From Spartinivicinus ruber (GTDB lineage Bacteria > Pseudomonadota > Gammaproteobacteria > Pseudomonadales > Zooshikellaceae): 64,000 bases of DNA. Position 1 is the stretch's first letter. Each line of letters starts with the position of its first letter. The notes beneath the pieces are model-generated. The model saw nothing but the letters and a program-made list of their open reading frames with translations. It did not search any database and had not been told where the DNA came from. The position numbers were made by a program, and so were the translations under genes. The DNA is taken from positions 2,331,001-2,395,000 of the forward strand of contig NZ_CP048878.1 of NCBI RefSeq assembly GCF_011009015.1, given 5' to 3'. Positions 55,786 through 62,895 of this stretch are shown piece after piece.

Positions 55786-56004
55786 ATGGCTACTATTCAA
55801 AAGTCAACTGACTCATCAGGTCTTGCTGAAGTTGTTGATCGTATTTTAGATAAAGGCATTGTTGTTGATGCTTGGGTTAAAGTTTCATTAGTTGGTATTG
55901 AGTTATTATCTGTAGAGGCTCGTGTTGTGGTTTCTTCAGTGGAAACTTATCTTAAATATGCAGAAGCAATTGGTTTAACCGCTAGTGCAGCAGCACCTGC
56001 TTGA
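55786..56004 (+). CDS. gvpA: Gas vesicle structural protein GvpA
   Basis: Main shell protein of gas vesicles. The 72 residues follow the GvpA pattern almost without gaps: [40 protein letters not shown] and [12 protein letters not shown], with a short Ala-rich tail. AGGGAG seven bases before the ATG is a strong ribosome binding site. It follows a sigma-54 promoter and leader hairpin and is followed by a GC-rich hairpin, as expected for a highly expressed first gene. No gvpC follows, in contrast to many clusters. Confidence 0.97.
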   Translation: MATIQKSTDSSGLAEVVDRILDKGIVVDAWVKVSLVGIELLSVEARVVVSSVETYLKYAEAIGLTASAAAPA

Positions 56005-56014
56005 TGGTGATGAT

Positions 56015-56034
56015 TGGGGGCAATTTTGCCCCCA
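56015..56034 (+). terminator. GC-rich hairpin after gvpA (attenuator or processing stop)
   Basis: TGGGGGC-AATTTT-GCCCCCA: a 7-bp stem of six G-C pairs, 10 bases after the gvpA stop, without a T-run. Best read as a partial terminator or a 3' shield that gives more gvpA message than message for the genes behind it. Confidence 0.7.
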
Positions 56035-56133
56035 GTATATACCCAAAGTGTAGAGCTTTAGAAAATAATATTAAAAAAGATAAATAATTATAGCCCGTGT
56101 AGTATTTGATCCTTTCTGGGGAGTGAATTGAAA

Positions 56134-57117
56134 ATGGTAAAAAATCAAGCCGGCTTTAGTTCGATGACTGCAACTAAATTACCAGTCAATCAAGATAAAG
56201 TGATTCCTACAGCAAGTGATAAGTTTGTTCTTACTTCTTATGTAGAAGAAATTGTTAAGCGGGCATTGAGCTACTTGGAAGCGGGCTATCCAGTGCACTT
56301 TGCAGGCCCTGCTGGTACAGGAAAAACAACCCTGGCATTTCATGTGGCTGCTTCAATTGGCAGACCTGTTACCTTGGTACATGGTAATGATGAATTTGGT
56401 AGTTCAGATTTGGTTGGTAGAGATGCAGGTTATAGTAAGAAACAAATTGTTGATAATTTTATCCATTCTGTAGTTAAACGAGAAGAAGAAATGATGCAGT
56501 TATGGGTAGATAACCGGCTTACGTCTGCCTGTCGCAATGGTGATACATTAATTTATGATGAATTTAATCGTTCCCGGCCTGAGGCAAATAATGTGTTACT
56601 CAGTGTATTATCTGAGGGGGTATTAAATTTACCTGGGCTACGACATATGGGCGAAGGCTATCTTGGTGTGCACCCAGAGTTTCACGCCATTTTTACCTCT
56701 AATCCAGAAGAATATGCGGGTACTCATAAAGCACAAGATGCCTTAATGGATAGGATGGTTACTATTAAACTTGACCATCTCGACTTAGAAACTGAAATAG
56801 AAATTGTCACAAAACAGTCAGGTATTGAAAGAAGTGATGCTCAACGTATTGTCAGAATTATGCGGACTTTAAGAAAAGCTAAAAAAAATAAATTTAAAAC
56901 CACTATTCGCTCGGCTATTGCGATTGCTAAAGTATTGGCTAGATCAGGTGGTCAAGCCTGTTGGGATAATATCAGCTTTCGTCGTACTTGTTATGACCTC
57001 TTTAATATTGTTACTGCAAATGCATCTGTCAACGAAACGATGAGAAAAGAGCAAGTTATTAATGAAGTAATACGGAAAGCCTGTTCAGTTAATCTTGTTA
57101 AGTTAGAAAAAAACTAG
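56134..57117 (+). CDS. gvpN: Gas vesicle AAA+ ATPase GvpN
   Basis: MoxR-like AAA+ ATPase needed for gas vesicle growth. Walker A AGPAGTGKTTLAFHVA near residue 57, Walker B TLIYDEFNRSRPEANNVLLS near 140, and FTSNPEEYAGTHKAQDALMDR as sensor region are characteristic of GvpN. About 327 residues. The ATG at 56134 is ten bases after GGGGAG; a TTG at 56128 is closer to it and may be used instead. It is separated from gvpA by the GC hairpin and followed 14 bases later by a small coiled-coil gene. Confidence 0.96.
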   Translation: MVKNQAGFSSMTATKLPVNQDKVIPTASDKFVLTSYVEEIVKRALSYLEAGYPVHFAGPAGTGKTTLAFHVAASIGRPVTLVHGNDEFGSSDLVGRDAGYSKKQIVDNFIHSVVKREEEMMQLWVDNRLTSACRNGDTLIYDEFNRSRPEANNVLLSVLSEGVLNLPGLRHMGEGYLGVHPEFHAIFTSNPEEYAGTHKAQDALMDRMVTIKLDHLDLETEIEIVTKQSGIERSDAQRIVRIMRTLRKAKKNKFKTTIRSAIAIAKVLARSGGQACWDNISFRRTCYDLFNIVTANASVNETMRKEQVINEVIRKACSVNLVKLEKN

Positions 57118-57131
57118 TCAGGAGTATTATC

Positions 57132-57443
57132 ATGGGTATCCCAACAAAACCAAGACTTGGAATGGCTGATATTAAAACAATGGGCGGTAGAGTTAATCAG
57201 CAGCATTTAAGCTACCAGTCTTACTTTAAATTAGGTGCTTTAGAAATTCAAAAAATGAGAAAACAAAAAGAACGTGAGGCAGCTATTTCGCGAATTGAGC
57301 ATATTGATAAATGTTTAGATCAAATTAATAATGAGTTAAATGAGTTGAGGAATCAATTAAGTAATGAAACTGACATGTTACAGAAAAAAGACTCAAAAAT
57401 AAGTCAACTTTCATTATCTAATGGTTTGCAGATTAAATACTAG
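57132..57443 (+). CDS. gvpV: Small coiled-coil gas vesicle protein (GvpV-like)
   Basis: 103 residues. An N-terminal polar part (GIPTKPRLGMADIKTMGGRV) leads into a strongly charged coiled coil at ~38-92 (KMRKQKEREAAISRIEHIDK and on). In the Serratia 39006 order gvpN is followed by gvpV, a small protein of unknown role, and this gene takes that place. It has none of the 33-residue repeats of GvpC, so it does not replace GvpC in a recognisable way. The symbol rests on position and size. A stretch of about 290 bases without a gene follows. Confidence 0.65.
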   Translation: MGIPTKPRLGMADIKTMGGRVNQQHLSYQSYFKLGALEIQKMRKQKEREAAISRIEHIDKCLDQINNELNELRNQLSNETDMLQKKDSKISQLSLSNGLQIKY

Positions 57444-57731
57444 TGGTGCATGTGCAAAATAAGGTAACAGTCTTCAAAACCATTTATTTTTTGGCAAGAT
57501 GTTTTTTGCAGGCATATAGTGGGCTTATGTCAAGAAAAAGCACTAGAGATATCGTACTTGACCTGATAAGTTTGCTTGGGAAGACTTTATGTGTTGTCAT
57601 TTAATCAGTGATAGTTATTCAGTCAATGTCTATACTTCGAAAAGCAATAAAAATTAACTCATTCTTACGAAGTAGCTATTGACGCTGAATACATAGTAGA
57701 AAGCCTGGCTTAGGCAAGGAGCGCTATAATC

Positions 57732-57959
57732 ATGAAAATTAATTGTACTTCCTGTGGCCATAGCATTGATCTGGGTACAAATTATGATAACTATCATGGA
57801 CCGGTAAAATGTTGGGTATGTTCTGCCTTGCTTGAATTGAGGGCTGAAGCTGGTCAGGTTAAATCTGTGGTGCCACGTTCACGGGTATCAGAGCCACAAC
57901 ACCAACACTCAGAGGAGTCTTTATCACCTGCTTCTACCACCAAGCGCTTCATATCATAG
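57732..57959 (+). CDS. Zinc-ribbon-like small protein of the gas vesicle cluster
   Basis: 75 residues, not a known Gvp family to me. CTSCGHS at residue 5 and CWVCSA at residue 27 give two CxxC pairs with a 18-residue gap, a small zinc-ribbon. The C-terminal half is polar and Ser/His-rich and probably disordered. AAGGAG precedes the ATG by nine bases. It lies seven bases or so before the gvpF/L copy 3, so it is translated with it. It may bind a partner protein or nucleic acid during vesicle assembly; this is inference. Confidence 0.75.
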   Translation: MKINCTSCGHSIDLGTNYDNYHGPVKCWVCSALLELRAEAGQVKSVVPRSRVSEPQHQHSEESLSPASTTKRFIS

Positions 57960-57969
57960 GAGTGCAATG

Positions 57970-58746
57970 ATGACAAAGCGTAGTCAACGTAGTGGTAAAT
58001 ATATATACGCTTTAAAAGCAGCTACAGACAAACAACAGGTGCCGTTAAAAGGTATTAATAAAGCATCTGTTTATACTGTAAGTCATGGTAAGGTTGCTGC
58101 AGTGGTTAGCGATATTTTATCTCCTAAGGCAAGGCCGGAACGAAGAAATTTAGCTGCTCACCGAGAAGTGCTTAAGTATTTTACTGAGGCAGAAACTGTA
58201 TTACCCATGCGTTTTGGTGTTATAACCAATAGCACCCAATCAATTCAGCAGATGCTAACCAATAATGAGTCACTTATTGTAAATGCACTTAATGAGTTAG
58301 GTGGCAAAGTAGAAATGGGGCTACGAGTTAAGTGGAAAGTGGGTAATATTTATGAATATTTTGTTAATCATTATCCGCAACTCAAGGATGCAAGAGACCA
58401 GCTATTGATTGACCAGAAAGGCAAATCAACACTTAAAAATAGAGATGAAAAAATAGCAATTGGTAGTTTATATGAAAAACTGTTGAATCAAGAACGCGCT
58501 GCTCATCAGCAAATAATAGAAGCAATGTTACAGCCTTGTTGTCGCAAGATAAAAACACTTCCTCCGGGTAATGAATTTGAAATAGTCAATTTAGCCTGTT
58601 TGGTTGATCGAGAAAATCTTGATGATTTAGAGCAGTATATTAATGATACAGCCACACAACTGAGTAATGATTGTCATATTGACTTTACTGGTCCGTGGGC
58701 TCCTCATAATTTTGTTGATCTGGATTTAAAAGTGCTGGCAAGCTAG
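57970..58746 (+). CDS. gvpF: GvpF/GvpL family protein (copy 3, GvpF1 position)
   Basis: The most typical GvpF/L copy of the window, 258 residues. KYIYALKAATDKQQVPLKGI at the start, the central LPMRFGVITNS block, the MGLRVKWKVGNIYEYF strand, and the C-terminal FTGPWAPHNFVDL are all family marks. AGGAG supports the ATG at 57970, with another ATG three bases before it. It is followed by gvpG, as in most clusters. Confidence 0.94.
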   Translation: MTKRSQRSGKYIYALKAATDKQQVPLKGINKASVYTVSHGKVAAVVSDILSPKARPERRNLAAHREVLKYFTEAETVLPMRFGVITNSTQSIQQMLTNNESLIVNALNELGGKVEMGLRVKWKVGNIYEYFVNHYPQLKDARDQLLIDQKGKSTLKNRDEKIAIGSLYEKLLNQERAAHQQIIEAMLQPCCRKIKTLPPGNEFEIVNLACLVDRENLDDLEQYINDTATQLSNDCHIDFTGPWAPHNFVDLDLKVLAS

Positions 58747-58768
58747 TGGGAAATTAGGAGGCTGTAAT

Positions 58769-59080
58769 ATGTTTTTAATTGATGATCTGCTGCTAGCACC
58801 TTATAAAGGGGTTAAATGGATATTTAAAGAAATTCACCGGCTTACTCAAGAAGAGCTTGAAAATGAGTCTGAGCAAATTACGCAAGCATTAACGGAATTA
58901 TACAGAAAACTAGAAGCAGGTGAAATTACGGAAGAAGAATTTGATGATGGGGAGCAGCAGTTGCTTAATCGATTGGATGAAATTGATGAAATGCTCAATC
59001 CGTCTGATGAAACATTGGAACATGGTGAAGCTGAACCTGAAGACATGACTGAGATAGAGCAGGAGTCCAGGGATCAGTAA
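58769..59080 (+). CDS. gvpG: Gas vesicle protein GvpG
   Basis: Small acidic accessory protein, 103 residues. FLIDDLLLAPYKGVKWIFKE at the start is the GvpG signature, followed by a helical acidic part (LYRKLEAGEITEEEFDDGEQ, LLNRLDEIDEMLN). The C-terminus is strongly acidic. TAGGAGG supports the ATG. Found between gvpF and the second gvpA-type gene, its usual place. Thought to take part with GvpF/L in assembly. Confidence 0.95.
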   Translation: MFLIDDLLLAPYKGVKWIFKEIHRLTQEELENESEQITQALTELYRKLEAGEITEEEFDDGEQQLLNRLDEIDEMLNPSDETLEHGEAEPEDMTEIEQESRDQ

Positions 59081-59173
59081 TCCATTCTAAAAAAACAAAC
59101 CTTTGATTTTTAGTCACTTGCCTTATTATTAATAAGGTTGAGTGAATTAAACTAATTTATTTTTAATAAATTG

Positions 59174-59398
59174 ATGGCTTTCAAATCCCAAGAACAAACA
59201 TCATTTGTCTTAGAAGATACTGAACGGCTTACCATTTGTGAGACATTGGATCGAATTTTAAATAAAGGTGCCGTGGTAGCAGGTGAAGTCACTCTGTCAG
59301 TAGCGAATATTGAGCTTATTCACCTTAGTTTGCAATTAGTACTCAGCTCAATTGAAACAGCAAGACAACATCAAATTAGCGGAGATAAGTCCAACTAA
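59174..59398 (+). CDS. Second GvpA-family protein (GvpA2/GvpJ/S type)
   Basis: 74-residue minor GvpA-like protein. ICETLDRILNKGAVVAGEVT then LSVANIELIHLSLQLVLSSIE follows the GvpA fold, but the strand [11 protein letters not shown] is changed to VAGEVTLSVAN, a feature of GvpJ/GvpS/GvpM proteins that start or cap vesicles. The ATG at 59174 is used; a TTG directly before it adds one residue. The stop overlaps the gvpK start by one base. Confidence 0.9.
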   Translation: MAFKSQEQTSFVLEDTERLTICETLDRILNKGAVVAGEVTLSVANIELIHLSLQLVLSSIETARQHQISGDKSN

Positions 59399-59769
59399 TG
59401 AGCCAGCAAGCTAAAGTGTCGTCTGACTATTTGGCGGATTTTGTTGATATAGTAACAACAGAGTGGTCTGATCAAAAAGAATTGTGCCAATCACAACAGC
59501 CTGCTAATCAACGGATTAATGTGGATGCTGGTCAGGTAAAAAATGGTTTAGGCCAGTTGGTATTAACTTTGGTTAAGTTGTTACATGAACTGTTGGAGCG
59601 TCAAGCGATTCGTCGAATGGATGCTGGTTCTTTAACTGAAGAAGAAATAGAACAGCTAGGCATTGCCCTGATGCAGCAAGCAGAAGAAATTGATCGATTA
59701 TGTGAGGTATTTGGATTAACTGAGGAAGATTTAAACTTGGATTTAGGACCGTTGGGTCAATTATTATAA
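59398..59769 (+). CDS. gvpK: Gas vesicle protein GvpK
   Basis: Accessory protein essential for vesicle formation in several systems. 123 residues. The core RINVDAGQVKNGLGQLVLTL, VKLLHELLERQAIRRMDAGS, LTEEEIEQLGIALMQQ and the end EDLNLDLGPLGQLL are diagnostic of GvpK. Overlaps the second gvpA-type gene by one base. Confidence 0.96.
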   Translation: MSQQAKVSSDYLADFVDIVTTEWSDQKELCQSQQPANQRINVDAGQVKNGLGQLVLTLVKLLHELLERQAIRRMDAGSLTEEEIEQLGIALMQQAEEIDRLCEVFGLTEEDLNLDLGPLGQLL

Positions 59770-59816
59770 TTCTTCATGCAGAGTCGAGGTCCCCATGGTT
59801 GGTAAGGAGCAAACAA

Positions 59817-60194
59817 ATGGCATTGCATAATCAGCAAGGCCTTCGTCACTCGACGGAAACTACGTCAGTTGCTGACTTATTGGAACGGATTCTTGATAAA
59901 GGTATCGTTATTACAGGCGATATTAAAATAAAACTGGTCGATATCGAGCTGCTCAGTTTAGAAATTCGTTTAGTCGTATGTTCTGTTGATAAAGCGGTAG
60001 AACTCGGATTAGACTGGTGGAGGAATAATGCGTCTTTGCAAAGTGCCACTTCACAATGGCAAACTAATCAATTACCAACCAGTCAAGTTGAAAAAGCAGA
60101 TATTTCAGCACTCTCTGCTGATGTGCAGCAAAGCTTACAGCGAATTGATGAGCGTTTGTTAATGCTTGAAAAAAAAAACAACAATAATAAATAA
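59817..60194 (+). CDS. Third GvpA-family protein with extended tail (GvpA3/GvpJ/S type)
   Basis: 125-residue protein: the GvpA-like domain (~16-66: [40 protein letters not shown]) is followed by a polar linker and a short coiled coil (~98-120) ending in KKNNNNK. The GDIKIKLVDIEL strand resembles GvpJ/S. AAGGAG eight bases before supports the ATG at 59817 over a TTG at 59799. It is the last gas vesicle gene; the next gene is convergent. The C-terminal run of Lys and Asn codons is A-rich and could be slippery. Confidence 0.9.
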   Translation: MALHNQQGLRHSTETTSVADLLERILDKGIVITGDIKIKLVDIELLSLEIRLVVCSVDKAVELGLDWWRNNASLQSATSQWQTNQLPTSQVEKADISALSADVQQSLQRIDERLLMLEKKNNNNK

Positions 60195-60231
60195 TGATTT
60201 TTTGAATGACAATTTATTGGTATGTATTGAG

Positions 60232-61116
60232 TTAGCTTTTAGGTAGCCAGAGAGCCACTTTCTTTTTATTGGTGCTCAACCATCGTTTGGCGCTTTCTTC
60301 TGGAGTCATCCCACTATTAATCCACACCATAACCTGGGCTATATCAGTTGGGGTCCACTCAAATGTATCTAATATATAGGCTGCTTCTGGCTTCTCTGTT
60401 TTTAGACCTTTTCTTGCAATGGTATGAATAAACTCTTGTTTACCATAAACTCCTTTGGGATCTGCCAAATATTTCAGGTCAAACTTGGCGAACTTCCAAT
60501 GAGGGGTCCAGCCTGTCACTACAATGGGTTTATTACTGTTAATTGCTGTTGATAGTGCTTTGGTCATTGTGGCGCCACTACCTTCAATTACTTGATAGTT
60601 AAGGCCATATTCGGTGATTGCCTGGTGAGTTTTTTTCATTAAACCTGCGCCAGGGTCAATGCCAATAATTTGGCCCGACAGCTCGTTAGTCATCGAATTA
60701 AGCTCTGTAATAGAGTTGATGGGTAGATTAGAAGGCACAACTAAGCCAATACGAGTGCCTTTTAGGTTTGGGCCATAGTCATCAACTTGTGCCTGATGTT
60801 GTTGTAGATAGTGAGCGTGAGTACTGGGTAGCCAAGCAGCCACCATGGCATCGGCACTACCCTCAGCGACACTTTTCCACATAACATCAGCAGAGACTGG
60901 CTTTATAGACACCTGGTAGCCATAAGAAGATAACAATGCTGCAATTACATGGGTACTGGCAATTTCACTGGCCCATTCAACATAGACTAATGCCAGTGGG
61001 CCTTTGGGCTCTATGGGAACTGCTTTTTCTTCTGGCTCTTCACCACAAGCGGTAACTAATAACAATAAACTGACGGTGATGAGTATGCGCAATAAATAAA
61101 TGGGGAAAAGCCACAT
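60232..61116 (-). CDS. Glycine betaine/choline-type ABC substrate-binding lipoprotein
   Basis: Binding lipoprotein of the OpuAC/ProX group. A signal peptide ends in the lipobox LVTAC near residue 24, so it is membrane-anchored. The domain starts ALVYVEWASEIASTHVIAAL and has the aromatic ligand-box residues expected (AWLPSTHAHYL, GWTPHWKFAKFDLKYL, MVWIN). No permease or ATPase gene is beside it. BetI, the regulator of choline-betaine genes, diverges from it, so it is probably osmotically or choline controlled. It may serve a transporter encoded elsewhere. Confidence 0.87.
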   Translation of the reverse strand: MWLFPIYLLRILITVSLLLLVTACGEEPEEKAVPIEPKGPLALVYVEWASEIASTHVIAALLSSYGYQVSIKPVSADVMWKSVAEGSADAMVAAWLPSTHAHYLQQHQAQVDDYGPNLKGTRIGLVVPSNLPINSITELNSMTNELSGQIIGIDPGAGLMKKTHQAITEYGLNYQVIEGSGATMTKALSTAINSNKPIVVTGWTPHWKFAKFDLKYLADPKGVYGKQEFIHTIARKGLKTEKPEAAYILDTFEWTPTDIAQVMVWINSGMTPEESAKRWLSTNKKKVALWLPKS

Positions 61117-61456
61117 GGTTTTAGCCCGAATGTTCTGAAATTTGATAAACAGGCTTAAGACAAGTTATTACAACCTTCAAAGTACTAGTCCCTTGATTTC
61201 ACTGGATCATCTGCACATTATCTGTGGTTTGGTGAAACATTTGGGTTAATACTCGTTGGGCCTGAATAAACTATAGCACTTGACGGGTAAAGTGACTTTT
61301 AAAAATGTAATTAACATGACAAGCTGGTTTCATGTATCATGTTGAGCTTTAATTAAATAAGCAATATTTTGATTGCTCAGTTAATAACATTTAATTAAGA
61401 ATAAATGACTGGGTAATTGAGTTTGATATTTTTATGAGAAGATAGGAACTAACTGT
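61117..61456. promoter_or_regulatory. Divergent intergenic region between binding lipoprotein and betI
   Basis: About 340 bases without a gene, holding both promoters. ACATGA-N10-TCATGT at 61314-61335 is an inverted repeat that may be a regulator site; it does not look like the BetI operator I remember from enteric bacteria. Nothing else stands out. Confidence 0.45.
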
Positions 61457-62050
61457 ATGCCAAAGCTTGGAATGGGGCCAATACGGCGTAAACAATTAAT
61501 TGAAGCAGTATTAAATTGTATTGATGAGTGGGGGTTGTCTGAAACCACCACACAGCGAATCAGTAAACAAGCCCAGGTATCTGCAGGTATTATTAATCAT
61601 TACTTTTCTGGTAAAGATGGTTTGTTGGAAGCTGCAATGCGGCAAATCCTGAAAGACCTGCAACTTGGTGTGAAAGCCAGGCTGTCGTCTATTTCAAATG
61701 ATGACTTTAAAGCGAGAATTCACGCCATCATTGATGGTAATTTTGACCAGACTCAAATGACTTCCGCTGCTCGTAAGGCTTGGCTGGCTTTTTGGGCTGA
61801 AGCCATGCATAAGCCGGAATTGCGCCGATTGCAAAATATTAACGCGAAACGGTTGGTGAGCAATTTGACCTTTGAGTTAAAAAAAGCTTTTCCGCGTTCT
61901 CAGGCACAGCATATGGCTGAAATTCTTGCTGCGGCTATTGATGGTGTTTGGCTGCGTGAGGCACTTAATGTTACTCCTAATGATGTGACCACCTCACGAA
62001 AAAAAGTAGAGGATGTTTTTCACTTATTTCTTGCCCAATATAGTCATTGA
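61457..62050 (+). CDS. betI: TetR-family regulator BetI
   Basis: Choline-responsive repressor of betaine synthesis genes. 197 residues. MPKLGMGPIRRKQLIEAVL is nearly the BetI N-terminus of E. coli, followed by the helix-turn-helix (TTQRISKQAQVSAGIINHYF) and the BetI C-terminal domain (RKAWLAFWAEAMHKPELRRL, DGVWLREALN). The betA and betB genes normally next to it are missing here. It lies between a betaine-type binding protein and fliL. Confidence 0.93.
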   Translation: MPKLGMGPIRRKQLIEAVLNCIDEWGLSETTTQRISKQAQVSAGIINHYFSGKDGLLEAAMRQILKDLQLGVKARLSSISNDDFKARIHAIIDGNFDQTQMTSAARKAWLAFWAEAMHKPELRRLQNINAKRLVSNLTFELKKAFPRSQAQHMAEILAAAIDGVWLREALNVTPNDVTTSRKKVEDVFHLFLAQYSH

Positions 62051-62251
62051 ATCAAATTAACTTGATTTATCTTATTTCCTCGACGATAGGCAAGTTTGTC
62101 AATCGTCAATTTTTCTCTTATTGCTTACCCCTTTAATTGCCAAATTATTGGTATAGCCTGAGTTTTTATTTCTATAATTTTTTAAGCAGATCTGAAGATC
62201 GTTGTCAAAGTAAAGGAGTTACCATTTTTTTGTAGCAATCAATGAATTCAA

Positions 62252-62267
62252 GGGCATGGCATTTGCA
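62252..62267 (+). promoter_or_regulatory. Sigma-54 promoter of fliL
   Basis: GGGCATggcatTTGCA has GG at 62253-54 and GC at 62265-66 with the correct 12-base step; it departs from consensus at the first base and at position 6. Transcription would start near 62278, about 50 bases before fliL, giving the fliLMN part its own promoter. Confidence 0.75.
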
Positions 62268-62329
62268 TCTGTACCATTAACATTTGATTTCAAATCACAA
62301 TAAATGTTGGATTATTGACGGGTAAGGGA

Positions 62330-62839
62330 ATGGCTGACGATAAAGAGCAGGAACAGGCTCAAGAAGAAGAAAAGGAAACGGGTGGTAACAAAAAGTTAAT
62401 ACTGTTTATTGTTATTGCTTTACTGCTGGTGGGTATTTCAATAGGTGTTACGGTTTTTTTGATGTTGGGCGAGGAGGAAAACGGTGGTGAAACGGAACAA
62501 CCGACAGAACCTGTCAAACAGCCTGCAGTTTATCAGTCTTTGGATCCACCTTTCGTGATTGATTTTAATGTAGGAGGCAGACAACGATTTTTGCAGGTGA
62601 GTTTAACGGTAATGGGGCGTGATCCTGGAGCCCTTGATGGGTTGACCAAGCACATGCCGTTAATTCGCAATAATCTGGTGCTACTCATAGGTGGCTTTGA
62701 CTATCACTCTTTGCAAAAAGAAGAAGGCAAAGAAAAGCTTAGAGAAGCGTTGACTAAATCAATCCAGGAAGTATTGGAAAAGGAAATTGGTAAACCCGGT
62801 ATTGAACAAGTGTTGTTTACTAATTTTGTTATGCAATAA
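62330..62839 (+). CDS. fliL: Flagellar basal body-associated protein FliL
   Basis: Inner-membrane protein that supports the stator units. About 169 residues: a charged Glu/Lys-rich N-terminus, one membrane helix (~25-48, LILFIVIALLLVGISIGVTV) and a periplasmic domain (PPFVIDFNVGGRQRFLQVSL, ending VEKxIGKPGIEQVLFTNFVMQ-like). The end VLFTNFVMQ is typical. The ATG at 62330 is used; a TTG at 62315 is also in frame with somewhat better spacing from GGA. First flagellar gene after the gas vesicle block. Confidence 0.92.
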   Translation: MADDKEQEQAQEEEKETGGNKKLILFIVIALLLVGISIGVTVFLMLGEEENGGETEQPTEPVKQPAVYQSLDPPFVIDFNVGGRQRFLQVSLTVMGRDPGALDGLTKHMPLIRNNLVLLIGGFDYHSLQKEEGKEKLREALTKSIQEVLEKEIGKPGIEQVLFTNFVMQ

Positions 62840-62895
62840 CTGGCTTAAGCAACAACTGTTGTTTACTTCAGTAGGAATGCGGTGAGTGGTGTACT

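Noticed and set aside
57132-57443. Small coiled-coil gene as a GvpC
   Set aside because: It lacks the ~33-residue repeats of GvpC, and position after gvpN fits GvpV.
57492-57509. TGGCA...TTGC pair as a second sigma-54 promoter before the zinc-ribbon gene
   Set aside because: The step from GG to GC is 15 bases instead of 12, so sigma-54 would not recognise it.
46944-62329. Mobile-element borders around the gas vesicle block
   Set aside because: No transposase, integrase, tRNA gene or convincing direct repeat was found at either edge; transfer remains an inference from placement only.
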